Shown: positions 1-6,955 of the stretch, piece after piece
Numbering within the stretch: position 1 is the stretch's first letter
Layout: each line of letters opens with the position of its first letter
NCBI GenBank assembly: GCA_016873905.1
Contig: VGVU01000013.1
Coordinates: forward strand, 1 to 19,897
Reading direction: 5' to 3'
DNA length: 19,897 nt
Source: Betaproteobacteria bacterium
GTDB lineage: Bacteria > Pseudomonadota > Gammaproteobacteria > Burkholderiales > Thiobacillaceae
Translations under genes and position numbers: made by a program
The notes under the pieces: generated by a model
Seen by the model: the letters and a program-made list of their open reading frames with translations, nothing else
Databases searched by the model: none
What the model was told of the DNA's origin: nothing

Positions 1-2
1 GC

Positions 3-1142
3 AAGATGATGCGTTGGGTGATGCTGCCGATGGATCCTCGTGTGGCCCAGACGGCCGCTCAGATGATCAACCCGGCCCAAGCCATGAAGTGGGTCATGCT
101 CCCGGCGGATCCGCGGGCGTGGAATGTGGCGGGCAATCTGGCCAATCCAGCCGTTTATGCGGGAATGGCCGGTGTGGCAATGAATCCGAATTCCTATCCG
201 GTGGCGGCTCCGCTTGCCGGTGTTGCGGCCCCGGCCGCCGCTCCAACGGCCATGGTTGTAGCCCCAGCGGCCCCGGCTGCCGCTCCAGCCGCTCCGGTTG
301 TAGCTCCAGCAGCCCCGGTCGCCGCTCCAGCGGCCATGGTTGCCGCCCCAGTCGCTCCGGCCACAGCCACAGCGGCTCCGGTTAAAGCGCTAACGGCTAC
401 AGCGGCCCCGGCCGCAGCACCAGCCGCCAAGGTTGCAGCCCCGACCGCAGCACCAGTAGCACCGGCCGCTCCAGTGGCTCCGGTTGCGGCCCCAGCGGCC
501 ATGGTTGCCGCCCCAGTCGCTCCGGCCACAGCCACAGCGGCTCCGGCCGCAGCACCAGCGGCTCCGGCCGCAGCACCAGTGGCCCCGGTCGCAGCACCAG
601 TAGCCCCGGTCGCAGCACCAGTAGCCCCGGCCGCAGCACCAGTAGCCCCGGCCGCAGCACCAGTAGCCCCGGCCGCAGCACCAGTAGCCAAGGTTTCCGC
701 TCCGGCCCCAGTGGCTCCGGTTGTAGCCCCAGTGGCCCCATCCACCGCTGGGGATGGCAACAAGGTCTTGTCGACCGACATGCTGTTTCAGCCCGGAAAG
801 AGTGATGTAAAGGCGCTGACGCCCGCGGGCAAACAGGCCCTTGATGCCGTCGTTGCGCAGATCAAGGCGGCCTCTGATGTGGGTCAGGTGGTGGTGATGG
901 GTCACGCTGACCCGACCGGCCCGGCCAAGGGCAACCAGGCCCTGTCCCAGAAGCGTGCCAAGGCGGTGAAGAGTTACCTGACGGCGCAGGGTATCAAGCC
1001 CGAGCTGATTGCGACGAGTGGCCTGGGCGATACCCAGCCGCTGGTGAAGTGTGACCCGAAGGCCGCGGCGGCGGACAAGATCGGTTGTAACGCGCCGAAC
1101 CGTCGTATTGAAGTGGAAGTGCGTAAGCTGGCCCCGAAATAG
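3..1142 (+). CDS. OmpA-family peptidoglycan-binding protein with Ala/Pro/Val repeat linker (5' end missing)
   Basis: The frame is open to the left edge, and the first ATG (base 6) has no signal peptide or ribosome site, so the true start lies upstream. Numbering from that ATG, residues 1-40 hold two copies of a WVMLPxDPR motif 25 residues apart (W4 and W29). Residues about 65-250 are an Ala/Pro/Val low-complexity linker. From about residue 255 comes an OmpA C-terminal domain: LFQPGKSDV, then GHADPTG, then LSQKRAKAVKSYL, and a closing NRRIEVEV. The Asp and Arg of these motifs are the positions that hold diaminopimelate in the OmpA family. Two Cys (in KCDP and GCNAP) match the small disulfide loop of enterobacterial OmpA. 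Likely a periplasmic or outer-membrane protein that clamps to the cell wall; the linker would act as a spacer. OmpA domain call is firm; the role of the N-terminal part is unknown. Confidence 0.85.
   Translation, partial: KMMRWVMLPMDPRVAQTAAQMINPAQAMKWVMLPADPRAWNVAGNLANPAVYAGMAGVAMNPNSYPVAAPLAGVAAPAAAPTAMVVAPAAPAAAPAAPVVAPAAPVAAPAAMVAAPVAPATATAAPVKALTATAAPAAAPAAKVAAPTAAPVAPAAPVAPVAAPAAMVAAPVAPATATAAPAAAPAAPAAAPVAPVAAPVAPVAAPVAPAAAPVAPAAAPVAPAAAPVAKVSAPAPVAPVVAPVAPSTAGDGNKVLSTDMLFQPGKSDVKALTPAGKQALDAVVAQIKAASDVGQVVVMGHADPTGPAKGNQALSQKRAKAVKSYLTAQGIKPELIATSGLGDTQPLVKCDPKAAAADKIGCNAPNRRIEVEVRKLAPK
327..546 (+). repeat. 55-bp direct duplication within the OmpA-protein linker
   Basis: Bases 327-381 and 492-546 appear identical over 55 bp, offset by 165 bp (a multiple of three). 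Both encode the stretch PAAMVAAPVAPATATAAP. The intervening DNA encodes related Ala/Pro sequence. This looks like in-frame segmental duplication inside the coding region. Confidence 0.8.
549..695 (+). repeat. 21-bp in-frame tandem repeat, seven copies
   Basis: The decamer GCAGCACCAG recurs at 549, 570, 591, 612, 633, 654 and 675, exactly 21 bp apart. The unit encodes a heptapeptide of the type AAPVAPA. Copies differ only at a few bases, mainly GGTC versus GGCC. Being in frame, copy-number change would lengthen or shorten the linker without breaking the gene. Confidence 0.85.
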
Positions 1143-1163
1143 GGCGTTAGCGGAACCCCTCAG

Positions 1164-1190
1164 AAACCGGCGCTGGCGCCGGTTTTTTTT
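1164..1190 (+). terminator. Rho-independent terminator of the OmpA-family gene
   Basis: Ten-base arms AAACCGGCGC (1164-1173) and GCGCCGGTTT (1176-1185) are separated by two bases (innermost pairs would open to form the loop), followed by a T run to 1190. It starts 22 bases after the stop codon. Its T run abuts the stop codon of the convergent 82-residue gene (1189), so the two transcription units meet here. Confidence 0.85.
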
Positions 1191-1437
1191 ACGCTTCGGC
1201 GTTGTCCGTGACCCGCTGCCATGAGTTCTCGTTCAACACCACTTCATAGCGCGCCCATTCCTGAAAGGCCTCCAGGCTGCATAGACCAGTCTTGCGTCGG
1301 CAACGCCCGGCCATGCCCCTGAAGCGTACCGCCGGGCCAAGATCCGGATCGTCCAGGAGGGCCTCAACCCAGCGCACCCCCCAGTTCTGGCCGTAACTGC
1401 CGTTGCTATACCAAGCGCCTTTGCGGATCGAGATCAT
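1189..1437 (-). CDS. Hypothetical protein, 82 residues
   Basis: I do not recognise a named family. The product is soluble, basic and rich in Trp and Arg, beginning MISIRKGAWYSNGSYGQNWG and containing the stretches VRFRGMAGRCRRKTG and EVVLNENSWQRV. There is no signal peptide or membrane segment. It starts four bases after the frame-corrected stop of the gene upstream and has no Shine-Dalgarno of its own, which suggests translational coupling as the third gene of an operon with the YkgJ-type protein. It overlaps the edge of the convergent terminator at its 3' end. The alternating charged and aromatic pattern could be a small beta-barrel, but that is a guess. It is probably a real gene because of its tight operon placement and good codon use. 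Confidence 0.6.
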   Translation of the reverse strand: MISIRKGAWYSNGSYGQNWGVRWVEALLDDPDLGPAVRFRGMAGRCRRKTGLCSLEAFQEWARYEVVLNENSWQRVTDNAEA

Positions 1438-1441
1438 GTGG

Positions 1442-1655
1442 TTAGTTCGCGATAACCGTCAGGCTGGTTTTGACGCTGGCATCAGGATGGGCAAGCTGTT
1501 GCGCCCAGTCGAGCCATGGTGAGACGAGCGCGCCTCCAGCCTGTTGTCGTAAGTGCTGCAGGGGTTACGGCCCAGTCCGGGAAGGTCGGTAAGACGGCGA
1601 TCTCGTCGCCGACGGCTTCGTAATACGGTTCGCTGTGGATCAGGAGATCACTCAT
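1442..1655 (-). pseudogene. Small frameshifted gene between the YkgJ-type and 82-residue genes
   Basis: An ATG at 1655-1653 overlaps the TGA of the ykgJ-like gene (ATGA arrangement), which is typical of a coupled gene. The frame reads MSDLLIHSEPYYEAVGDEIA and on to a stop at 1482 after 57 residues, but its last 27 residues look random (TTTGWRRARLTMARL). In the next frame the sequence looks like protein: LQHLRQQAGGALVSPWLDWA continuing to TAA at 1444-1442, four bases before the next gene. Removing one base from the GGGG run at 1561-1564 joins the two halves into a 70-residue protein that fills the gap exactly. So this is a single-base frameshift, a sequencing error, or programmed slippage. The N-terminal PYYEAVGDEIA resembles the start of CbbQ/NorQ-type ATPases, but no ATPase motif follows, so I do not assign it. 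Confidence 0.6.
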
Positions 1656-2617
1656 TGCCGCTCGTCATTACCCCCACAACCGCAGTCGCCCGGTTGGCCG
1701 GGCGGGGCGCAGTATTTTTCGTCCTCGATCTTGTCGCGGTTGCTGAGATATTCCTGGCGAATCGCCTCGGCCTTGGTCTTGAGCCGTTCCATGCGGGCCT
1801 CGTAGGCGCCGTCCTTCTCAACCAGGGATTTTTCGTTGAACAGGACATGGCGCAGGAAGGTGAAGGCAAACTCGAGCAGTTTTTCGTCATCGGCAACCAG
1901 TTCGGCCATCTGCTCGACCGGGATGTCGTAGGTGTTGTTGAACGATTCGCTGATGACGAAGGCGCGGAAACGATCGAGGTCGTAACAGGCCATGAAAAAG
2001 AGCTGGTTCGATGCGGCTGGTGGGCGACCGATGCCGGGGCCGGCAGACTTGCGCTTCAGGACCAGCTGCCGCCAGCCGCGCGATTTCTCGTCGTAATCCG
2101 CGACCCCTTGTTCGGAACGGTAGTCGTCGATGGTCAGGAAGCGGTTTTCCTGATGGCCCAGGCAATGCTTCTCCTGCACCAGCGCGTAGGCGGTGCGATC
2201 GACATATTCGTCCGAGTTGCGCAGCGAGAGCAGGGCGATGGGGTAATAGCGGCAGGCATTGGGGCGGTCTTCATAGACGCTGCAGCCTTCCGGAACCATG
2301 AATTGGCAGGCAGAGCCCCCTTCGATCGGGTTGAACTTGACGCCGGGCATGCCGTCCTTGTCCATCTCGTAGGGGAAGGTGTATTGCTTGAGGAATTCAC
2401 CCGAGGAGATGCCGAGACGGTTTTTCAGACGCAGCACATCATAGGGGGTGAGGGTGATGTCGATGTTGGAGCAGCAGGCGTTCCAGCATTTCACATCGCG
2501 GTGACAGCGGAACTGGATGGTCTTGTCGCCCTCCAGCATGCTGGGCACCACGGGCGAATCCTGAAAGGGCGAATCCTTGCCGATGCCTTTGAATTGTTGA
2601 TCGTATTGGTCGAGCAT
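1652..2617 (-). CDS. YkgJ-family cysteine-cluster protein (zinc- or iron-binding)
   Basis: 321 residues from the ATG at 2617. I prefer this start to the in-frame TTG at 2623 because an AGGA lies seven bases before the ATG and would touch the TTG. The YkgJ/Fli Cys-cluster pattern is clear: C38, C44, C48 and C49 in FRCHRDVKCWNACCS, then C104, C112 and C122 in ACQFMVPEGC and NACRYYPI, with C152 further on. These Cys residues are known in the family (PF03692) to bind a metal, zinc or iron; the biochemical role is generally unknown. The protein is about twice the length of a minimal YkgJ: the C-terminal half is a charged helical region ending in a second small Cys motif, DCGCGG. It heads an operon with the two small genes downstream and is soluble by sequence. 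Confidence 0.85.
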   Translation of the reverse strand: MLDQYDQQFKGIGKDSPFQDSPVVPSMLEGDKTIQFRCHRDVKCWNACCSNIDITLTPYDVLRLKNRLGISSGEFLKQYTFPYEMDKDGMPGVKFNPIEGGSACQFMVPEGCSVYEDRPNACRYYPIALLSLRNSDEYVDRTAYALVQEKHCLGHQENRFLTIDDYRSEQGVADYDEKSRGWRQLVLKRKSAGPGIGRPPAASNQLFFMACYDLDRFRAFVISESFNNTYDIPVEQMAELVADDEKLLEFAFTFLRHVLFNEKSLVEKDGAYEARMERLKTKAEAIRQEYLSNRDKIEDEKYCAPPGQPGDCGCGGNDERQ

Positions 2618-2646
2618 GATCAATTCCTGAGTAAATAAGTAGGGTA

Positions 2647-2652
2647 ATTATA
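2647..2652 (-). promoter_or_regulatory. Probable -10 box of the ykgJ-like operon
   Basis: A perfect TATAAT on the minus strand lies 30 bases before the chosen ATG, predicting a start site near 2640 and a leader of about 23 bases. No good -35 is visible at 16-18 bases. An inverted repeat with arms CTTGTGG (2666-2672) and CCACAAG (2695-2701), with inner GGC/GCC, covers the place where a -35 or an operator would sit. Confidence 0.45.
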
Positions 2653-2737
2653 ACCGAGCGTGTGGCTTGTGGACCTTGGTTGGCAGAAAAGCCGCCACAA
2701 GATCAGGAGGCTAGAAGGTCAACAAGCGACACCCTCA

Positions 2738-2769
2738 AGAAAAAACCGGGCGCCTTGTGAGCGCCCGGT
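2738..2769 (-). terminator. Rho-independent terminator after aprA
   Basis: On the minus strand the arms ACCGGGCGC and GCGCCCGGT (2761-2769 and 2745-2753) flank a seven-base loop and are followed by a T run (2744-2740). It begins 17 bases after the aprA stop codon, a strong end to the sat-aprBA unit. Confidence 0.9.
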
Positions 2770-2786
2770 CTTTAGCAAGTGGCTAC

Positions 2787-4802
2787 TTAGTGAGCGGCCG
2801 GCTTGAACAGCTTGGACTTGTCCACCAGATCAACATGGGCGCGCTTGAAGCAGGTCCAGGTCTTGGTAGCCTTGTCATAGATGGAGTTCACGAAGCAGTG
2901 CCAGTTCTCTTCATCGACAAAGTTCTTGTCCATGCGGTAGTAGAAGCCCGGGTAACGGGATTCTTGGCGGAACTCGATGTGCTTCATGTGAGCTTCGGCC
3001 GTCAGGATGCGGTGATAGTTTTCCCAGGCACGCAGCAACTCGTGCAGGTCCTTGGCGCGCATCTTCTGAGCGTCTTCCTTCAGCATGCCCAACTTCTCTT
3101 CAGCGATACCCAGCATGACGGTGTTGGTCTTGTAGTAGGTGGCGACGCCGGCAACATACTCGTCCATGATCTTCTGCAGACGGAACTGCAGCATCTTCGG
3201 GGTGATGTAGTTCGGGTTCACATCGATAGCAGTCGTGTAATCCTTGAACTCGAGGTAGTTGCGGACCGGCTTCCAGATCAGTTCAGCGATCTCTTCAGCA
3301 GACTCGGAGAACTCCGGCTTGAAGTCCTTGTTGTCGAGGCAGTACTTCACCATCGACTTGGCAGCCATACGGCCTTCTGCGTGCGAACCGGAGGAGAACT
3401 TGTGACCGGAAGCGCCCACGCCGTCACCGGCGGTGAACAGACCGTTCACGGTGGTCATGCCACGGTAGCCCCAGTTCCAGCCAGACGGCAGGTGGGCCGG
3501 AACGCCCGGCAGAGCCTCGGTGGTCGGAGCACCGACATCATCCGGACCGGAGGTCCAGATGCCGCAGCAACCGGAGTGCGAACCCAGCAGGTACGGCTCG
3601 GTCGGCATCAGTTCGGAGTTCTTCTTCTCCGGCTCGATGTTCTCGCCAACCCAGATACCGCACTGGCCGATACACATGTCCAGGAAGTCTTCCCAGGCTT
3701 CGGCTTCGAGGTGCTTCACTTCGCGCGGGGACAGGGTCTCACGCATCTTGGCCAGAGCGGTCACGGTGTCCATCCAAATCGGACCACGGCCTTCTTGCAT
3801 TTCCTTCAGCATCAGGTGGTTACGCAGGCAGGATGCCGGCACAGCCGCTTGACCGTAGGGGGGGTAGTCGTTCAGCAGATCCTTGTTCTTCTGCATGTAG
3901 ACTTCGCCGAAGGCGTTGGTGGCTTGGGCCTTGAACAGCAGGAACCAGGCACCGACCGGGCCGTAACCGTCCTTGAAGCGGGCCGGAACGAAACGGTTTT
4001 CCATCATGGTCAGCTCAGCGCCAGCTTCAGCGGCCATGGAGTAGGTGGAACCTGCGTTCCACACCGGGTACCAGGCGCGGCCGGTACCTTCACCCACGGA
4101 GCGGGGACGGAACAGGTTCACGCAGCCACCGGCAGCCAGCAGGATGGCCTTGGCCTTGTAGATGTAGATCTTGTTTTCGCGGACGGAGAAACCGGCAGCG
4201 CCAGCGATGCGGCTCTTGTCGTTCTTGTCGTTGATCAGGTGCACGATGAACACGCGCTCCTGGATGCGATCCAGGCCGATGGCCTTCTTGGCGGCTTCAG
4301 CGACGATCCACTTGTAGGATTCGCCGTTGATCATGATCTGCCACTTACCGGAACGCACGGGCTGGCCGCCGTCCTTCAGGGAGGTCATGCCCTGGGCGCC
4401 GTCGTGACGCTCACCGGTTTCCGGGTCGGTCTTCCAAATCGGCAGGCCCCACTCTTCGAACAGGTGCACGGACTCGTCCACATGACGGCCCAGGTCATAG
4501 GCCAGGTCGTCACGGGTGATGCCCATCAGGTCGTTGGAGACCATGCGCGCATAGTCAGCCGGATCCTGCTTGTCACCGATGTAGGTGTTGATGGCAGACA
4601 GACCTTGAGCCACGGCACCGGAACGGTCCAGAGCGGCCTTGTCAACCAGTTTGATTTTCAGGTCTACGCCAGCAGAGGCCTTGGCGGCGTCAGCCCAACG
4701 CATGACTTCATAAGCGGCGCCGCAGTTGGCCATGCCGCCACCGATCATCAGGATATCAACTTCTTCCTGGACGATCTCGGGATTGTCAAAAGTACCAGCC
4801 AT
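2787..4802 (-). CDS. aprA: Adenylylsulfate reductase alpha subunit
   Basis: 671 residues, the usual AprA length. This is the FAD subunit that interconverts sulfite plus AMP and adenosine 5'-phosphosulfate (APS). With no dissimilatory sulfite reductase in view and a cbb3 oxidase nearby, the oxidative direction is likely. The dinucleotide motif GGGMANCGAA (residues 21-30) binds FAD. By recall of the Archaeoglobus enzyme, N72, R270 and H409 (in GSHSGCCGIW) match its substrate- and FAD-contacting residues, and the conserved block RPRSVGEGTGRAWYPVWNAG is intact. The protein has no signal peptide, so it is cytoplasmic. A good ribosome site (AAAGGAAA) precedes the ATG. It lies 21 bases after aprB and is last before a strong terminator. 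Typical of electron-bifurcating sulfur oxidisers and reducers alike; direction is inferred from context. Confidence 0.97.
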   Translation of the reverse strand: MAGTFDNPEIVQEEVDILMIGGGMANCGAAYEVMRWADAAKASAGVDLKIKLVDKAALDRSGAVAQGLSAINTYIGDKQDPADYARMVSNDLMGITRDDLAYDLGRHVDESVHLFEEWGLPIWKTDPETGERHDGAQGMTSLKDGGQPVRSGKWQIMINGESYKWIVAEAAKKAIGLDRIQERVFIVHLINDKNDKSRIAGAAGFSVRENKIYIYKAKAILLAAGGCVNLFRPRSVGEGTGRAWYPVWNAGSTYSMAAEAGAELTMMENRFVPARFKDGYGPVGAWFLLFKAQATNAFGEVYMQKNKDLLNDYPPYGQAAVPASCLRNHLMLKEMQEGRGPIWMDTVTALAKMRETLSPREVKHLEAEAWEDFLDMCIGQCGIWVGENIEPEKKNSELMPTEPYLLGSHSGCCGIWTSGPDDVGAPTTEALPGVPAHLPSGWNWGYRGMTTVNGLFTAGDGVGASGHKFSSGSHAEGRMAAKSMVKYCLDNKDFKPEFSESAEEIAELIWKPVRNYLEFKDYTTAIDVNPNYITPKMLQFRLQKIMDEYVAGVATYYKTNTVMLGIAEEKLGMLKEDAQKMRAKDLHELLRAWENYHRILTAEAHMKHIEFRQESRYPGFYYRMDKNFVDEENWHCFVNSIYDKATKTWTCFKRAHVDLVDKSKLFKPAAH

Positions 4803-4823
4803 TATCGTTTCCTTTCTGGTTAA

Positions 4824-5291
4824 TTACTTGCGAATCAGTTCGGCAGGGTTGCCAGCGCGGTAGCCATTCATCTGGTTGAAGAAACCGGTCTTCGAGATGT
4901 TGGCCATGTCAGCGTTCGGCTTGCCACCGTACGGATCAATGGAGCCTTCCGGGGTGGTGCGGATCGGGAACTTGAAGCGCTTCAGGGTGCCGTTGCGGAA
5001 CTTGATGGTCCACATGATGGAATCGGAACCACGCAGCGGCTGCACGGAACCGCCCAGCGGGACGATGTCGGCGTAGTGGCGAGCTTCGATAGCCTGTTGC
5101 GGGCAGATCTTGACGCAGGAATAGCACTCCCAGCACTGCTCCGGCTCTTGGTTGAAAGCACGCATGGCGTGGCCGGTTTCAGAACCGTCCTTGTCCAGCT
5201 TCATCAGGTTGTGCGGGCAAATGTACATGCAAGCGGTCTTGTCTTGACCTTTGCAGCCATCGCACTTGTCGGTACGAACAAAAGTAGGCAT
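4824..5291 (-). CDS. aprB: Adenylylsulfate reductase beta subunit
   Basis: 155 residues. The iron-sulfur partner of AprA carries electrons between the FAD and a membrane acceptor. Eight Cys for two [4Fe-4S] clusters are present: C10, C13, C21 and C25 (CDGCKGQDKTACMYICP), and C53, C56, C59 and C63 (CWECYSCVKICP). The C-terminal tail from about residue 90 (NGTLKRFKFPIRTTPEGSID onward) is the extension that wraps around AprA in known structures. The ribosome site AAGGAG is strong, and it directly follows a perfect 14-bp palindrome. The gene sits 175 bases downstream of sat. Neither aprM nor qmoABC adjoins the pair. Confidence 0.97.
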   Translation of the reverse strand: MPTFVRTDKCDGCKGQDKTACMYICPHNLMKLDKDGSETGHAMRAFNQEPEQCWECYSCVKICPQQAIEARHYADIVPLGGSVQPLRGSDSIMWTIKFRNGTLKRFKFPIRTTPEGSIDPYGGKPNADMANISKTGFFNQMNGYRAGNPAELIRK

Positions 5292-5303
5292 TAACTTTAC
5301 TCC

Positions 5304-5317
5304 TTGTTAGCTAACAA
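5304..5317 (-). promoter_or_regulatory. Perfect 14-bp palindrome against the aprB ribosome site
   Basis: TTGTTAG followed directly by CTAACAA forms a perfect palindrome, and its end touches the AAGGAG ribosome site of aprB. It could be a DNA operator or part of an RNA hairpin affecting aprB translation. Function is inferred only from position and symmetry. Confidence 0.4.
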
Positions 5318-5423
5318 TCCGTGCAGGAAGAATGTCCAGCACGGTCCATCTAGAGCCTGAGAATCACCTTGGCCGGGCGTATCGCGAGTCCGCTTCCGGC
5401 GCTCTCAAATCCTAAATACCACA

Positions 5424-5457
5424 GGGGCAAGGGGGATCGAACGAACCTCCTTGCCCC
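5424..5457 (-). repeat. Inverted repeat after sat (possible attenuator or 3' stabiliser)
   Basis: Arms GGGGCAAGGGGG (5424-5435) and CCTCCTTGCCCC (5446-5457) pair over 12 positions with one mismatch around a ten-base loop, starting 10 bases past the sat stop. No T run follows on the minus strand, so it is not a classic terminator. It may protect sat mRNA or partly terminate, setting the ratio of sat to aprBA. Confidence 0.5.
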
Positions 5458-5466
5458 ACATTAAAA

Positions 5467-6675
5467 TCAAGCGGCGGAATGGCCCTTGAGTTCAATCTTT
5501 ACATTCTGCTCGGCGGTCAGGCCGGCGTAGTACTTCTGCAGAACCTTGGCGACTTCCGGACGGCTGAACTCGACCGGCAGATCTTGTCCTTCCGACAACA
5601 TGGCGCGAACCTTGGTGCCGGACAGCAGGATGCGATCGTCCTTGGTGTGCGGGCAGGTGCGCTGCGAGGCCATGCCGCCGCACTTCTTGCACCAGAAGGT
5701 CCAGTCGATGTTCATGTTGGTGGTCTCCAGCGAACCCTTGGGGATTTCGTCGAAGATCTTCTGGGCATCGAAGGGGCCGTAGTAATCACCCACGCCGGCG
5801 TGGTCGCGACCGACGATCAGGTGCGAGCAGCCATAGTTCTGGCGGAACAGGGCGTGCAACAGGGCCTCGCGCGGACCGGCGTAACGCATGTCCAGCGGGT
5901 AGCCGGCCTGGATCACGGTGTTCGGTGCGAAGTAGTTTTCAACCAGGGTCGAGATCGCCTCGCTGCGCACATCGGCGGGGATGTCGCCCGGCTTCAGGGC
6001 GCCCAGCAGAGAGTGGATCAGGACGCCGTCCATGGTCTCGATGGCGATCTTGGCCAGGTATTCGTGCGAACGGTGCATCGGGTTACGCGTCTGGAACGCC
6101 GCAACCTTGGACCAGCCGGCCTTTTCGAAGGCAGCGCGGGTCTCGGCCGGGGTCATGAACTGATCGCCGTACTCTTCCTTGAAGGTGCCGGTGGACAGGA
6201 CCTTGACCGTGCCAGCCAGGTTGTACTGGGCCTGGTCCATGACCATCTTGACGCCGGGGTGGGCGAGGTCGGTGGTCTTGTACACCTGCATGCACTCGTG
6301 GGCCTTGTCGATGGTGTACTGCTCGGTGACCTTCATGGTGCCCATGATGGCATCGGATTCAGCGTCGATCAGGGCGATCTCGTCGCCGGCCTTGATGCTC
6401 GAGTCGTTGGTCGACAGGGTGACCGGGATCGGCCAGAACAGACCGTTGGCCATTTTGTAGCCGTCACAAATGCCCTGCCAGTCGGCACGGGTCATGAAGC
6501 CATCCAGGGGGGTGAAGCCACCGATGCCGAGCATGATCAGGTCGCCGGTTTCGCGCGACGACATCTTGACCTTGGGAAGCGAGGCGGCGCGCGCCAGTTC
6601 GGCTTCGCGTGCAGCGCCTTCGAGCAAGAGGGGCTTAAGTTCGCCGCCGCCATGGGGTTTCACGAGCTTGGACAT
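5467..6675 (-). CDS. sat: Dissimilatory sulfate adenylyltransferase (ATP sulfurylase)
   Basis: 402 residues from the ATG at 6675, which has AAAGGAA six bases upstream; an in-frame ATG at 6771 would add 32 unfamily-like residues and is rejected. Sat interconverts sulfate plus ATP with APS plus pyrophosphate; with aprBA in an oxidiser it would run toward ATP and sulfate, giving substrate-level phosphorylation. Visible motifs are QTRNPMHRSH (195-204, with H201 and H204 of the catalytic HxxH-like loop) and GRDHAGVG (289-296). C329, C332, C341 and H343 in WCKKCGGMASQRTCPH match the zinc site of dissimilatory Sat from sulfur bacteria. The homo-oligomeric, non-fused form without an APS-kinase domain supports the dissimilatory role. 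It is first in the sat-aprB-aprA series. Confidence 0.96.
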   Translation of the reverse strand: MSKLVKPHGGGELKPLLLEGAAREAELARAASLPKVKMSSRETGDLIMLGIGGFTPLDGFMTRADWQGICDGYKMANGLFWPIPVTLSTNDSSIKAGDEIALIDAESDAIMGTMKVTEQYTIDKAHECMQVYKTTDLAHPGVKMVMDQAQYNLAGTVKVLSTGTFKEEYGDQFMTPAETRAAFEKAGWSKVAAFQTRNPMHRSHEYLAKIAIETMDGVLIHSLLGALKPGDIPADVRSEAISTLVENYFAPNTVIQAGYPLDMRYAGPREALLHALFRQNYGCSHLIVGRDHAGVGDYYGPFDAQKIFDEIPKGSLETTNMNIDWTFWCKKCGGMASQRTCPHTKDDRILLSGTKVRAMLSEGQDLPVEFSRPEVAKVLQKYYAGLTAEQNVKIELKGHSAA

Positions 6676-6776
6676 CGAGGTTCCTTTTAGTTGGGTGGGA
6701 TGCAGCATTTGTCGCTGCATGGGTCTTACAAAGATCGGACTAACTGACTCAATGGGCGGCGAGGATAGCACGCAGT

Positions 6777-6792
6777 ATTAGGCTGTCCTAAT
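6777..6792. promoter_or_regulatory. Palindrome ATTAGG-N4-CCTAAT upstream of sat
   Basis: Six-base perfect arms around CTGT, 102 bases before the sat ATG. The size and symmetry fit a dimeric regulator's operator. I do not recognise the regulator. Confidence 0.4.
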
Positions 6793-6801
6793 CCATTGTT
6801 C

Positions 6802-6815
6802 TTATTTGCAAATAA
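6802..6815. promoter_or_regulatory. Perfect 14-bp palindrome TTATTTGCAAATAA
   Basis: A spacer-less perfect palindrome nine bases beyond the ATTAGG palindrome, in the AT-rich part of the divergent promoter region. It could be an operator for sat or for the lipoprotein gene. AT-rich palindromes do occur by chance more often than GC-rich ones. Confidence 0.3.
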
Positions 6816-6949
6816 ACTTTTTCGATGCCGGCGAATATTTGTAACACCATGAAATATAACATAAAAATAACGCATCCTGGTTGGCGTCCGGCGTGTCCAT
6901 GGGGGTGTCGGCAGGGACGCAGGGATATTATTTTCGTCTTTAATGTCGT

Positions 6950-6955
6950 TACAAT
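6950..6955 (+). promoter_or_regulatory. Possible -10 box for the lipoprotein gene
   Basis: TACAAT is one mismatch from consensus and lies 48 bases before the GTG start. No clear -35 is seen at the right distance (ATTATT), so this is a weak call. Confidence 0.3.

Noticed and set aside
549..695. Regular repeats that might suggest a CRISPR array
   Set aside because: The 21-bp units are contiguous, in frame and encode protein, with no unique spacers.
194..781. 195-codon minus frame of Ala/Gly/Thr repeats
   Set aside because: It is the complement of the Ala/Pro repeat coding region; no upstream signals.
2757..4823. 688-codon open frame on the plus strand opposite aprA
   Set aside because: It mirrors aprA almost end to end, translates to low-complexity Val/Gly/His-rich sequence without a family, and lacks its own context; GC-rich, codon-biased genes often leave such open antisense frames.
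5479..6690. 403-codon open frame opposite sat
   Set aside because: Same reason: antisense shadow of a strongly biased gene, no recognisable domain.
6676..6771. Upstream start for sat adding 32 residues
   Set aside because: The added residues match nothing in Sat, while the ATG at 6675 has a good ribosome site and family-like N-terminus.
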